A DNA stretch of 40,809 bases, from the NCBI GenBank assembly GCA_030527165.1, contig JAUNBH010000008.1, forward strand, positions 1 to 40,809. Reading direction: 5' to 3'. This document shows positions 7,770 to 16,874 of this stretch, piece by piece (positions within the stretch are counted from its first letter, which is position 1; every line of letters starts with the position of its first letter). Under the pieces are notes generated by a model. It had not been told where the DNA came from. It was given only the letters and a program-made list of their open reading frames with translations, and made no database searches. Both the position numbers and the translations under genes were made by a program. The stretch is from Clostridia bacterium. Its GTDB lineage: Bacteria; Bacillota; Clostridia; Christensenellales; CAG-138.

Positions 7770-9392
7770 ATGCCGATACTGGTAAAAGACATCAGACTGG
7801 CGCTCGACGACGACGAAGCATCGTTGGGCGGCATACTGGCAAGGAAACTGGGCGTCCCGTTGGACGCTTTGGTTTCGTTTCGCGTTGTGCGCATATCTCT
7901 GGACGCAAGGAAAAAAGCGGACATTCGATTTGTGTACACAGTGTTGCTAAGCTTGCGCGATGCAGCGCTTGAAGCGACATTGCTGAAACGCGGTATGCCC
8001 AACGTTTTCCCGGCGCCCGCCGTGCAGAGCGAAGCGTTGTCAATAGGCACCAAACCAGCCTCCGGGCGCATAGCCGTTATAGGCGCAGGCCCAGCCGGAT
8101 TGTTTGCAGCTTACACACTTGCAAAAAACGGATATGCCCCGCTCCTGATCGAACGCGGTAAACCCGCGCTGCAGCGTGCAGCAGACGTCGAGCGCTTCTT
8201 TGCCGGCGGTGCGCTGAATCCACAAAGCAACATAATGTTCGGAGAGGGCGGTGCTGGCGCTTTCTCGGACGGCAAACTGACAACTCGCATCAAGGACCCG
8301 CGGGCGGGCGCGGTGCTCGACATACTTGCAAGTCACGGCGCGCCCGAGGATATCTGTATTCAAGCAAAGCCCCATTTGGGAACTGACGTGCTCACGGGCG
8401 TCGTATCCAACATACGGAAAAGCATAGAGCGATACGGCGGTGAAACGCGCTTTGAGACGACGCTTACCGGATTCCGGTTCGACGATGGCAGGTTGACCCA
8501 CATAACACTGCAGCACAACGGCGTCGAGGAGCACATCGAATGCGCTGCCTGTGTGCTTGCAATCGGCCAAGGCGCGCGCGACACATACCGCGCGCTCAAA
8601 GACGCGGGGTTCGAGCTCACACCCAAGCCATTTGCCGTGGGCGTACGCATCGAGCACCGCCAGGAGGAGATCAACCGGGCGCAGTATGGCAAGGCGTTTG
8701 AACATCCGCGGCTCGGCGCTGCGGAGTACAGAGTTGCATCGCGTCATTGCGGGCGCGGAGTTTACTCTTTCTGCATGTGTCCAGGCGGCTATGTCATAGC
8801 GTCATCTTCCGCTTACGGCGAGGTGGTGACAAACGGCATGAGCCGCCACTCCCGCAATGGCGTAAACGCCAACGCTGCGCTCGTAGTTGCCGTGTCCCCC
8901 GACGACTACGGCTACGGTTCACTCGACGGAATGCGCTTCCAGGAGGCGCTCGAACACGCCGCTTTTGCGATGGCCGGCGGCGATTACGCTGCGCCCGTTC
9001 AGTGTGCCGGCGACTTCGTGCTGCACAGGCGAACGCGGCGTTTCGGCTCTGTTACGCCAACATATTTGCCGGGCGTCACGCCTTCTGATCTAAACGAGCT
9101 GTTGCCCGAGTACGTCTGCAGCGCGCTTAAAGCCGGATTGCGAGATTTCGGCAGGCAGCTTCGCGGATTCGACGCACATGACGCCGTACTGACCGCGGTT
9201 GAGACGCGCACCAGCGCACCATTGCGGATTGTGCGAAACGAGCCCGGTGAAGCTACGCGCTATGGCGGCGTATACCCCGCAGGCGAGGGTGCAGGCTACG
9301 CGGGCGGCATAGTGAGCGCCGCCGTTGACGGAATTAACGCCGCCGAACAGATTATGCGCATTTATGCGCCAATACTACCCCGGGAGGCCTGA
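7770..9392 (+). CDS. FAD-dependent dehydrogenase of the COG2509 type
   Basis: 540 residues. A short N-terminal domain (to about 90) precedes a Rossmann FAD-binding motif VIGAGPAGLFAAYTLAKNG. Conserved blocks of this family follow: FGEGGAGAFSDGKLTTR, YSFCMCPGGYVI and the C-terminal FAD motif GVYPAGEGAGYAGGI. The family is annotated as an uncharacterised FAD/NAD-dependent oxidoreductase; neither substrate nor electron partner is known. It starts four bases after cdaR and stops three bases before the P-loop ATPase gene, so all four genes from cdaA may share a transcript. Confidence 0.85.
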   Translation: MPILVKDIRLALDDDEASLGGILARKLGVPLDALVSFRVVRISLDARKKADIRFVYTVLLSLRDAALEATLLKRGMPNVFPAPAVQSEALSIGTKPASGRIAVIGAGPAGLFAAYTLAKNGYAPLLIERGKPALQRAADVERFFAGGALNPQSNIMFGEGGAGAFSDGKLTTRIKDPRAGAVLDILASHGAPEDICIQAKPHLGTDVLTGVVSNIRKSIERYGGETRFETTLTGFRFDDGRLTHITLQHNGVEEHIECAACVLAIGQGARDTYRALKDAGFELTPKPFAVGVRIEHRQEEINRAQYGKAFEHPRLGAAEYRVASRHCGRGVYSFCMCPGGYVIASSSAYGEVVTNGMSRHSRNGVNANAALVVAVSPDDYGYGSLDGMRFQEALEHAAFAMAGGDYAAPVQCAGDFVLHRRTRRFGSVTPTYLPGVTPSDLNELLPEYVCSALKAGLRDFGRQLRGFDAHDAVLTAVETRTSAPLRIVRNEPGEATRYGGVYPAGEGAGYAGGIVSAAVDGINAAEQIMRIYAPILPREA

Positions 9393-9395
9393 AAC

Positions 9396-10109
9396 ATGAA
9401 AGCAACAACAGTCCTAATAGGCAATTTTGGTTCCGGCAAGTCCGAGCTGGCGCTAAACCTCGCCATGCGCTCCGTCCGCGGCGGCAGCAGCACGGTGCTG
9501 GTAGACCTTGACATCATCAACCCGTACTTCCGCTCCGCTGAGCGCAAGCATATGCTGGAACAAAACGGCGTCAAACTCATCTATCCGACATACGCCATGA
9601 CGGGAGTGGAATCACCCACCGTCCCGCCAGACGTCTACTCCGTGTTCATAGATGAGCATGAAACGGTGCTGTTCGATGTCGGCGGAGACCCATCAGGCGC
9701 CGTCGCACTGGGCCAGTTTAAGCGCAATTTTGACGAACTGGGGCAACTCCATGTGCTCTGCGTCGTCAACTGTATGCGCCCCTTCTCCGCTACGCTCGAA
9801 CAAAACCTCACCATGATGGCTCAGATCCAAACGCGCTGCAGGCTCGCGATTACCGGCATCGTCAACAACGCGAACCTCTCATATGAGACCACGCCCCAAG
9901 TCATTGCCGAGGGCTATTCCATGGTAGAGCGCATATCTCGTGAGACCGGCATACCGGTCGTAATGACTTCAGGGATGAAAGCTCCTCTCTCGGGCTTCGT
10001 CCGGCTTGCGCGCGAGCTTGAACTCGACCCCTCGTATATGGGCGAGACGTATGAAATCGAGCGCTATATGCGTCGCGACTGGGAGAGCTTCACCACACTC
10101 GGCATCTGA
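9396..10109 (+). CDS. P-loop ATPase next to the 2-oxoacid oxidoreductase
   Basis: 237 residues in the MinD/CobQ-like nucleotide-binding superfamily. Walker A is GNFGSGKS (9-16), VLVDLDIINPYFRSAE is the switch region with paired Asp, and LFDVGGDPSG is the Walker B-like block. There is no DNA-binding or cysteine-cluster domain. ATG 9396 follows GGGAGG. I recall similar proteins beside VorB-type oxidoreductases in clostridia; a role in assembly or regulation of the enzyme is inference only. A terminator separates it from the oxidoreductase operon. Confidence 0.7.
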   Translation: MKATTVLIGNFGSGKSELALNLAMRSVRGGSSTVLVDLDIINPYFRSAERKHMLEQNGVKLIYPTYAMTGVESPTVPPDVYSVFIDEHETVLFDVGGDPSGAVALGQFKRNFDELGQLHVLCVVNCMRPFSATLEQNLTMMAQIQTRCRLAITGIVNNANLSYETTPQVIAEGYSMVERISRETGIPVVMTSGMKAPLSGFVRLARELELDPSYMGETYEIERYMRRDWESFTTLGI

Positions 10110-10114
10110 CGCGC

Positions 10115-10138
10115 AGCACCCACGCTTGGGGCTTTTTT
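10115..10138 (+). terminator. Intrinsic terminator after the P-loop ATPase gene
   Basis: AGC-A-CCCA (10115-10122, one bulged A) pairs with TGGGGCT (10127-10133) around loop CGCT, followed by six T's (10133-10138). It starts six bases after the stop codon, so the transcript from cdaA probably ends here. Confidence 0.65.
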
Positions 10139-10196
10139 CTGCGCAAGTCAGTCTTTCACGATTAGTCATAAAGCGATATTATATTCCACTATACCT

Positions 10197-10225
10197 TTGA
10201 ATACACAGTAATGCGGTGGTATAAT
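10197..10225 (+). promoter_or_regulatory. Extended -10 promoter of the vor operon
   Basis: A -35 box TTGAAT (10197-10202), 17-base spacer and perfect TATAAT (10220-10225), with the extended -10 TGG just upstream. Transcription would start near 10232, giving a leader of about 50 bases. No further regulatory structure was recognised in it. Confidence 0.75.
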
Positions 10226-10280
10226 TGGCTGAAGACTCGTGTCCGCACGGATGCATTCGCTTAGAAAGAGAGGATTGAGT

Positions 10281-10499
10281 ATGGCGAAATTCACTATTAT
10301 CATCAATGAAGATCGTTGCAAGGGTTGCGGTCTCTGCTCGCGCGCGTGCCCCCAGCATATAGTCGCGCTGTCAAAGACCAAGCTCAATGCAAAAGGGTAC
10401 CGTCCTGCCGAGATAATGGACATAGAAGCATGTGTGGGCTGCGCCGCATGCGCCCGCACCTGCCCAGACGCTGTAATCACAATCGAAAAGAACGCTTGA
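10281..10499 (+). CDS. 2-oxoacid:ferredoxin oxidoreductase delta subunit (2x[4Fe-4S] ferredoxin)
   Basis: 72 residues with two ferredoxin cysteine motifs, CKGCGLCSRACP and CVGCAACARTCP, each able to hold a [4Fe-4S] cluster. In this enzyme family the subunit passes electrons from the thiamine site to free ferredoxin. ATG 10281 follows an AGAGAGGA ribosome site; a longer frame from 10239 lacks one. It is first in the four-gene operon, 28 bases before the alpha subunit. Confidence 0.92.
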   Translation: MAKFTIIINEDRCKGCGLCSRACPQHIVALSKTKLNAKGYRPAEIMDIEACVGCAACARTCPDAVITIEKNA

Positions 10500-10527
10500 T
10501 TTAATAACTTAGGTAAGGAGAAAATCT

Positions 10528-11598
10528 ATGGCTAAAAAACTCATGAAAGGCTGCGAAGCAGTCGCGGAAGCCGCGATTCAGGCGGGCTGCCGTTTCTTCT
10601 TCGGGTACCCCATCACGCCCCAGAACGACATACCTGAGTATATGTCCGCCAGACTGCCCAAGGTCGGCGGCTGTTTCCTTCAGGCGGAGAGTGAAGTCGC
10701 CGCTATTAACATGGTGTACGGCGCTTCCGGCTCCGGCGCGAGGGTTATGACCTCCTCGTCGAGCCCCGGCGTAAGCCTCAAGATGGAAGGCATATCCTAC
10801 CTCGCCGCAGCAGAGCTTCCCTGCGTCATAGTCAACATGATGCGCGGCGGCCCCGGCCTGGGCTCGATACAGGCGTCGCAAGGCGATTATTTCCAGACGA
10901 CGAAGGGCGGCGGACACGGCGATTACCACGTCATCGCGTTAGCTCCCTCATCCGTACAGGAGGCCATTGACCTGATGCAGGACGCATTTGACCTGGCCGA
11001 CGTATACCGCACTCCCGTGATGATGCTCGCGGACGGCATAATAGGTCAGATGATGGAGCCCGTCGAGTTCCATCCAGCCGAATCCAAGCGCGTCCTCCCC
11101 GAGAAGACCTGGGCGGCCAAGGGTTGGGACGCCGCTTCCGGACGTCCGCGCGCCATAATCAACTCCCTCTACATAGAGACTGAGGAACTGCAGGAACTCA
11201 ACGACAGGCTGCAGGCGCGCTATGACGCCATTAAAGCGAATGAGACTCGCTGCGAGCTCTACAACTGCGACAACGCCGAGATAATCCTTACGGCCTACGG
11301 CACTATATCGCGCATATGCAAGAGCGCGATAGCTTTGGCGGCGCAGGAGGGCATAAAGGTCGGCTTGGTTCGCCCAATAACTATCTGGCCGTTCCCCACC
11401 CAGGAAGTGCACGATGTGATTTGCGCGCCCAACGTTAAAGCCGCGCTAAACGTCGAAGTGAGCGCCGGTCAGATGCTGGAGGATGTAAGGCTCGCCGTAA
11501 ACGGCGAAAAGACCGTAGAATTCCTTGGCAGACCCGGTAGTTTCGTACCCACTGCGGAGGATATTCTCAACAGAATCAAGGAAATGAGGAGGGCGTAA
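10528..11598 (+). CDS. vorB: 2-oxoacid:ferredoxin oxidoreductase alpha subunit, VorB family
   Basis: 356 residues. The start MAKKLMKGCEAVAEAAIQAG, then FGYPITPQNDIPEYM, VMTSSSSPGVSLK and MMRGGPGLGS, closely match the family annotated as 3-methyl-2-oxobutanoate dehydrogenase subunit VorB. It carries the pyrimidine-binding half of the thiamine diphosphate site plus the C-terminal domain II. The complex oxidises a 2-oxoacid and CoA to acyl-CoA and CO2, reducing ferredoxin. Branched-chain oxoacids are the annotated substrate, but 2-oxoglutarate cannot be excluded from sequence. AAGGAG precedes ATG 10528. Confidence 0.93.
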   Translation: MAKKLMKGCEAVAEAAIQAGCRFFFGYPITPQNDIPEYMSARLPKVGGCFLQAESEVAAINMVYGASGSGARVMTSSSSPGVSLKMEGISYLAAAELPCVIVNMMRGGPGLGSIQASQGDYFQTTKGGGHGDYHVIALAPSSVQEAIDLMQDAFDLADVYRTPVMMLADGIIGQMMEPVEFHPAESKRVLPEKTWAAKGWDAASGRPRAIINSLYIETEELQELNDRLQARYDAIKANETRCELYNCDNAEIILTAYGTISRICKSAIALAAQEGIKVGLVRPITIWPFPTQEVHDVICAPNVKAALNVEVSAGQMLEDVRLAVNGEKTVEFLGRPGSFVPTAEDILNRIKEMRRA

Positions 11599-11600
11599 CC

Positions 11601-12335
11601 ATGGCTACCATATTCAAGAAGACGCCTGTTCTGACCGATACGATAATGCATTACTGCCCAGGTTGCGGGCATGGAATCGTCCATCGTCTTGTGGCGGAAG
11701 TCATCGATGAGCTCGGCATTGCCGACAGGGCGATAGGCGTAGTGCCCGTCGGCTGCGCGGTTTTCGGCTATAAGTACTTTAACATCGATGTCATGGAGGC
11801 GGCGCACGGTCGCGCTCCCGCCGTAGCAACGGGCATCAAGCGCGTTCACCCGGACAGCATTGTGTTCACATACCAGGGTGACGGAGACCTCGCGTCCATT
11901 GGCGCGGCGGAAATCGTTCACGCCGCCCACAGGGGTGAGAAAATAACCACTATATTTATCAATAACGCCATTTACGGCATGACCGGCGGCCAGATGGCTC
12001 CAACTACACTCGTTGGACAAAAGACCACCACTTCGCCCTACGGTCGCGACAAAGACCACTGCGGCAGCCCCATTCGCGTTGCAGAGATGCTCGCTACCAT
12101 TAACGGCGCCGCATACATAGAGCGCACCGCTGTCAACAGCACGGCCAATATCATCAAGACGAAGCGCGCCATTAAGAATGCATTTGCCGCACAGATGGAG
12201 CGCAAGGGCTTCTCGCTTGTTGAAGTGCTCTCCAACTGTCCTACCAACTGGGGCATGAGCGCGGTGGAATCCATGGAGTGGCTGGAGCAGAATATGATTC
12301 CGTACTATCCCCTCGGCGTCAAGAAGGAGGTTTGA
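11601..12335 (+). CDS. 2-oxoacid:ferredoxin oxidoreductase beta subunit (thiamine diphosphate)
   Basis: 244 residues. [16 protein letters not shown] near the N-terminus is the family's thiamine-contacting block. [20 protein letters not shown] followed by [11 protein letters not shown] is the GDG...N thiamine diphosphate/magnesium motif. It starts two bases after the alpha stop and ends two bases before gamma. It contains no [4Fe-4S] cluster of its own, which fits the four-subunit organisation with the ferredoxin on a separate delta chain. Confidence 0.93.
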   Translation: MATIFKKTPVLTDTIMHYCPGCGHGIVHRLVAEVIDELGIADRAIGVVPVGCAVFGYKYFNIDVMEAAHGRAPAVATGIKRVHPDSIVFTYQGDGDLASIGAAEIVHAAHRGEKITTIFINNAIYGMTGGQMAPTTLVGQKTTTSPYGRDKDHCGSPIRVAEMLATINGAAYIERTAVNSTANIIKTKRAIKNAFAAQMERKGFSLVEVLSNCPTNWGMSAVESMEWLEQNMIPYYPLGVKKEV

Positions 12336-12337
12336 CC

Positions 12338-12874
12338 ATGTTAGAGCAGAACATTTTCGCAGGCTTCGGAGGACAGGGCGTTCTCCTCATGGGCAAACTG
12401 CTCGCTGAAGCGGGCATGTTTGAAGGACGCGAGGTCACCTGGCTTCCTTCATATGGCCCTGAAATGCGCGGCGGCACCGCCAACTGCTCCGTCGTTATTT
12501 CAGATGAGCCCGTCGCTTCTCCCATTGTGACGAGAGCGACGACGGTAGTCGCGATGAACGAGCCGTCCCTCGATAAATTCGAGAGCTGTGTGCTCCCCGG
12601 CGGCAAGCTGTTTATCAACAGCTCCATTATCGGCAAAAAGGCCACCCGTACCGACATTGACGTTTATTACGTCCCCTGCAACGAGATAGCGGATGAACTA
12701 GGCAACTCAAAGGTCATAAACCTCGTCATGCTCGGCGCATATATCGCCAAGACGAAATGCGTAGAATTTGAATCCGTGCTCGATGCGCTGCTTGAGACGC
12801 TGGGCGAACGCAAGGCGCATCTCATACCGCTCAACAGAGAGGCGCTGAACAAGGGCGCAGCATCTATCGAGTAG
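12338..12874 (+). CDS. 2-oxoacid:ferredoxin oxidoreductase gamma subunit
   Basis: 178 residues of the POR gamma domain, with the glycine-rich [18 protein letters not shown] near the start and [16 protein letters not shown], which binds CoA in characterised relatives. The start at ATG 12338 is supported by GGAGG nine bases upstream; a longer frame from 12278 would overlap the beta gene. Homologous in fold to iorB at 26159-26728. Last gene of the operon, followed at once by a strong terminator. Confidence 0.92.
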   Translation: MLEQNIFAGFGGQGVLLMGKLLAEAGMFEGREVTWLPSYGPEMRGGTANCSVVISDEPVASPIVTRATTVVAMNEPSLDKFESCVLPGGKLFINSSIIGKKATRTDIDVYYVPCNEIADELGNSKVINLVMLGAYIAKTKCVEFESVLDALLETLGERKAHLIPLNREALNKGAASIE

Positions 12875-12889
12875 CCACTCGTTCTTTCG

Positions 12890-12920
12890 GACGGCCGCGC
12901 GTTAGCGCGGCCGTCTTCTT
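12890..12920 (+). terminator. Strong intrinsic terminator of the vor operon
   Basis: A perfect 11-bp stem, GACGGCCGCGC (12890-12900) with GCGCGGCCGTC (12905-12915), has a four-base GTTA loop and is followed by TTCTTC. Confidence 0.88.
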
Positions 12921-13004
12921 CATGTAACCGACGCGCATAGTATAGTGCGCGTGCATTAGGCGGCATAATATGATATAATTGCGCAAATAGGATTGGAGCT
13001 GTCT

Positions 13005-13964
13005 ATGAAGTATATCAGGACATCGCTTATAGCATTGTGCATCGTCTGCTGCCTCGCGCTGTGCGCTTGCTCGCCGCAGCAGCCCGCCGATCCCAACGAT
13101 ATAGTGGACATCGGGTCGGACTTGATTATGTCCGCGCAGGAACTCGCCTCCTTTCTCGCCAATTCTACCGAGAGCTCCTGCGAACTGGGGGCAAACATTG
13201 AGATGTATCAGCAGATGCTGACGCTCAGCGCAGAGCGCGGGCATGTTACGATTAACGGAAACGGGCACGCCATCACCGGCGATGCGGACTGCATGCTCCG
13301 ACTCGACGATGGCGCAAGCATCACAATCAATGACGTTACGCTTTCTTGCGGTTCCGTATGCATAGGCGGGTTGGGAAGCGCCGTCATTTATGGCAATGAT
13401 CTCGTCATAGATTCCGTCAGCACTGGCATCTACCTGGATGGGGATCTTACCATCGGTGATAACAGTAATATATCCATTACCTCAAGCAACAGCGCCTGCA
13501 TCAATGCCTACTCGATACTCTTTAGCGCGAGCTCGCATGTTGAATGCACTTCCCTTGACGCGCTCCACACTATTAACGCGCATAAATCCGACATAACGAT
13601 AGACCAGAACGCCGCCGTGCGCTGCTCCGGCATGTCGTACAGCGTATTGTACTGTGAACGCACGCTCGTCATGCGCGACGGTTCATCGCTTAGCACTGTA
13701 AACGGCGGCATATATCACGGCGCGGAGATTGGCAAGCTCTCCGTTGACGGCGTCGTTACCATAAACGCAACCGGAGGCGAACAGGGCGTCGGAGTGTTCC
13801 TATTTGAGCTTCGCGAACACCTGTATGTTGTGGGAACCTGTGAACCCGCATATCGCTACGACCTCGGCAGAGGAAGCATAACTTTTGTGGAGAGCGCGGC
13901 GGACATCCCCACCCCAACGCCGAGTGCGTCTTTAGACGCAACCCCCGCGGCCACGCCGGGCTGA
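13005..13964 (+). CDS. Lipoprotein with beta-helix-like repeats
   Basis: 319 residues. The signal peptide ends in the lipobox LCAC (Cys at about residue 23), predicting a lipid-anchored surface protein. The body has repeating short hydrophobic strands with Asn/Gly/Ser turns (for example HVTINGNGHAITGD, ASITINDVTLSCG), the look of a right-handed parallel beta-helix. The tail is a Pro/Thr-rich stretch (PTPTPSASLDATPAATPG). No catalytic residues are recognisable; carbohydrate binding is possible but unproven. ATG 13005 follows TTGGAG. TATAAT at 12974-12979 may be a -10 box, but no good -35 is present. The next gene begins seven bases after the stop, so the two are probably co-expressed. Confidence 0.75.
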   Translation: MKYIRTSLIALCIVCCLALCACSPQQPADPNDIVDIGSDLIMSAQELASFLANSTESSCELGANIEMYQQMLTLSAERGHVTINGNGHAITGDADCMLRLDDGASITINDVTLSCGSVCIGGLGSAVIYGNDLVIDSVSTGIYLDGDLTIGDNSNISITSSNSACINAYSILFSASSHVECTSLDALHTINAHKSDITIDQNAAVRCSGMSYSVLYCERTLVMRDGSSLSTVNGGIYHGAEIGKLSVDGVVTINATGGEQGVGVFLFELREHLYVVGTCEPAYRYDLGRGSITFVESAADIPTPTPSASLDATPAATPG

Positions 13965-13971
13965 TACTGCT

Positions 13972-14565
13972 ATGAAACTCGATGCCAGACATAATACGGT
14001 CAAGTATACCGGACTGCGGCGAAACAGGGTATCAAATACGGGACCCGTGGCGCGCTTTGGCGTTGTCGTACGCGATCGCGGCGCGCGAATGCACAGGTTT
14101 GCCAAGTACAGCGGCTCTGCCATTAAGCTCATCGAGGATGCGCCCCGCTTCTCGCGATATGCCTCAAAGAGGCAGATAGCGCGCCGCCCGGTTAGCGCGC
14201 CGCGCCTTACAAGGTTTCCTGACATCCGGGATACTGCTCCCGACCCGTCCGTAGGCGCAACTGCAAATCTCAATCGTTTCGCGCCCACGGGTTCAACGGC
14301 CGAGGCTACGCGCAGCCGTTCGGCGCTGCCTCGCATCTCCAAGTATGCGCCACCCGCTGTTGAGACGCCGCCGGCGAAGAAAATACCGCGTTCAGCACGC
14401 TTTACGGAGACCTCGCTTCGCGCTACACAGCGCAGCCAGTACGTCGTCTCAAGGAAAATTGACATACCGTTTAAGCGAATCGCCGCATATGCGCTGCTCG
14501 CTGTGGTATTGGGTGCGGTGGGTTACGTTATCTACTTCATACTTACCGGCGACCCGACGCTTTAG
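13972..14565 (+). CDS. Unrecognised Arg-rich repeat protein with C-terminal membrane anchor
   Basis: 197 residues; family not recognised. A strongly basic region of about 165 residues is followed by one C-terminal hydrophobic helix (about 168-191) and six residues, so it looks tail-anchored with most of the protein in the cytoplasm. A short motif recurs with variation: RFAKYSG (42-48), RFSRYAS (59-65), RLTRFPD (78-84), NRFAP (101-105), RISKYAP (121-127) and ARFTE (142-146), roughly [RN]-[FIL]-x-[RK]-[YF]-[ASP] every 16-24 residues. The segments between are Pro/Ala-rich and probably disordered. It is seven bases behind the lipoprotein gene and faces priA head-on. Repetitive basic tails can mean binding to nucleic acid, acidic polymer or membrane; none is shown. 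Confidence 0.6.
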   Translation: MKLDARHNTVKYTGLRRNRVSNTGPVARFGVVVRDRGARMHRFAKYSGSAIKLIEDAPRFSRYASKRQIARRPVSAPRLTRFPDIRDTAPDPSVGATANLNRFAPTGSTAEATRSRSALPRISKYAPPAVETPPAKKIPRSARFTETSLRATQRSQYVVSRKIDIPFKRIAAYALLAVVLGAVGYVIYFILTGDPTL

Positions 14566-14576
14566 CCGCTACCGGT

Positions 14577-16838
14577 TTAGAACATATCTCCGGGGTTTAT
14601 CTCAGGATGCAGCGCGCACTCTCCCCCGTGCTCCGCGTGATACCTGTATATTGCGTCGAGTATCAGCGGGAGGTTTTTTGTGCGCGCAAAGCGAAGCAGC
14701 ACCTGATACCTGTACGCGTTCTGCTTTCTGCGAACCGGAGCCGCAGCAGCCTCTACCATGAGAATCTCGCCTTGGTTGGCCCCGCGTCCGTTGAGCTGCG
14801 CCTCTATCGCCGCCGACAGGCCGTCGGCGTACTCGCGCGCGCTAGCTGAAGCGCGCTCCTCATCCTCCGACACGAACAGTATCCGGGCAAACAATGAGAA
14901 CGGCGGGAACAGCGCCTTCCTTCGCTGTGCTATCTCATACGTGTAAAACCCCTTGAAATCGTGAGCTGACGCGAACCTGATCGCCTCGTGCTCGGGCGTG
15001 TATGTCTGCACTATTACCCTGCCCCGTTTGGCTTGCCTCCCCGCCCTGCCCGCAACCTGCGTGAGCAACTGAAATGTGCGCTCGCAGCTCCTGTAATCCG
15101 GAATATGCAGCATTGCGTCAGCCGCCACGACGCCAACCAATGTGACGTTCGGTATGTCCAAACCCTTTGCTATCATCTGGGTGCCGATTAAAACCTGCGC
15201 TTCGCCGCGCTCGAAGGCTGATAGTATCCGCTGGTGCGCATCCTTCGTTCCCGTGGTATCCATGTCCATGCGCAGCGCGGAGCACTCTGGAAACAACTCG
15301 TGCAGCTGGTTCTCCACCTGCTGCGTTCCTACGCCGAAGTACTTTATGAAGGCCGAGCCGCATTCCGGGCATTTTGTCGGCAGGGCACGCCTCGCACCGC
15401 AATAGTGACACATCAGTGCATTGTTCGCGCTGTGATACGTCATGGATACGTCGCAGTTATCGCATTCAAACACATGGCCGCACATCCTGCACGACACAAA
15501 AGTCGAGTAGCCCCTTCTGTTGATGAAGAGTATCGCCTGCTCGCCGTTTGCCATGCACTCACCCAGCGCCTGTTTGAGCTGGGACGAGAATACGCCGGTA
15601 TTTCCCGCCATGAACTCCGCGCGCATGTCGATAACTTCCACTGCCGGCATAGGTATGCTGCTTACGCGTTCATTGAGCTCCAACAGCCCATATCTGCCCT
15701 TGACCGCCTTGAGATAGTCACCCAATGACGGCGTTGCGCTGCCCAGCAGGAGCGCGGCGCCATTGAGCTTGCAGCGCTTGATCGCAACCTCTATGGCATT
15801 ATAACGCGGCGAGCTCTCGGATTGATACGACGCCTCGTGTTCCTCGTCAATCACAATCAGCCGCAACTGTGACAAGGGCGCGAATACTGCGCTCCGCGCA
15901 CCTACCACCACATCAACCATGCCCAGTCGTATGCGCCGCCACTCGTCATAGCGCTCACCGGCGCTTAACCTGCTGTGCAACACGGCTATGCGGTCGCCGA
16001 AGCGCCCCTTGAAGCGGCTCACCGTCTGCGGCGTAAGCGATATTTCAGGTACGAGCACTATTGCGCTTCCCCCGCGCTCGAGCGCATACGCTATGGAGCG
16101 CATATATACTTCCGTCTTGCCGCTGCCGGTTACTCCGTGCAGCAAGAACACGCCCTCGCGCGCGTCTATTCCGCCGCATACCGCTTCAAAAGCTGCGCGC
16201 TGCGCCCCGGTCAGCTCGGGTGCTTCCGCGGCACTGCCGCGCTCATATGCCGGCACTCTGAATTCCTCGCGCCCGGTCTCCGTGAGAATGCCCTTGGCTA
16301 CGAGCGCCTTGACGGCGCTTTGCGAGCCCGGTATGCGCTTGGATATATCCGCGGCTGACATTTCTCGCTGGACGAGCATGAGCTCAAACACCTCTCCCTG
16401 CAACCGCGAGCGGTATCTGCCGTCCTTCATCGTCAACGCGGCTCTCATCTCATCGTGCGGGCGGCATTCGCACAGTGCATAGAGCTTTACTACCTTCTCG
16501 CTTATACGCCCGCGCCTGAGCTGAGCGGGTATCATCAGGCGCAATGCGTCAACATACAGGCACCTGTATACATTTGCCATCCAACGCGCGAGCACGAGTT
16601 GATCCGGAAGCATTACGGTATACGGCTCCAGGGTCTTGGTCACAGTCTTGAGTTGCTTTAACCCCTCGGGCGCATCGCTATTAACGCTGACGACAAAGCC
16701 CTCCGTCGAACGGTTGGACGCGCCAAAAGGAACCGACACCCTGTGTCCCGGCTCTACTTGCATATTGTCGGGAATCCGATAGCAGAACACCCTGTCGACA
16801 TTCGTATTCCCGATGTCAACTATAACACTTGCGTACAT
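14577..16838 (-). CDS. priA: Primosomal protein N' (PriA helicase)
   Basis: 753 residues, full length. PriA recognises stalled or repaired forks and reloads the replicative helicase. Visible: N-terminal DNA-binding domain (VDIGNTNVDRVFCYRIP), Walker A GVTGSGKTEVYMR, DEEH box (VIDEEHEASYQSE), and the zinc-binding cysteine cluster CRMCGHVFECDNCD, CHYCGARR and CPECGSAF inserted between helicase motifs, then GTQMIAKGLDIPNVTLVGV and QVAGRAGR. Last gene of the minus-strand run, 36 bases after rpoZ. In many Firmicutes coaBC lies between rpoZ and priA; it is missing here. Confidence 0.97.
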   Translation of the reverse strand: MYASVIVDIGNTNVDRVFCYRIPDNMQVEPGHRVSVPFGASNRSTEGFVVSVNSDAPEGLKQLKTVTKTLEPYTVMLPDQLVLARWMANVYRCLYVDALRLMIPAQLRRGRISEKVVKLYALCECRPHDEMRAALTMKDGRYRSRLQGEVFELMLVQREMSAADISKRIPGSQSAVKALVAKGILTETGREEFRVPAYERGSAAEAPELTGAQRAAFEAVCGGIDAREGVFLLHGVTGSGKTEVYMRSIAYALERGGSAIVLVPEISLTPQTVSRFKGRFGDRIAVLHSRLSAGERYDEWRRIRLGMVDVVVGARSAVFAPLSQLRLIVIDEEHEASYQSESSPRYNAIEVAIKRCKLNGAALLLGSATPSLGDYLKAVKGRYGLLELNERVSSIPMPAVEVIDMRAEFMAGNTGVFSSQLKQALGECMANGEQAILFINRRGYSTFVSCRMCGHVFECDNCDVSMTYHSANNALMCHYCGARRALPTKCPECGSAFIKYFGVGTQQVENQLHELFPECSALRMDMDTTGTKDAHQRILSAFERGEAQVLIGTQMIAKGLDIPNVTLVGVVAADAMLHIPDYRSCERTFQLLTQVAGRAGRQAKRGRVIVQTYTPEHEAIRFASAHDFKGFYTYEIAQRRKALFPPFSLFARILFVSEDEERASASAREYADGLSAAIEAQLNGRGANQGEILMVEAAAAPVRRKQNAYRYQVLLRFARTKNLPLILDAIYRYHAEHGGECALHPEINPGDMF

Positions 16839-16874
16839 GGAAAAAACAGCGCGGGGTTAACCCGCGCCTACCCT

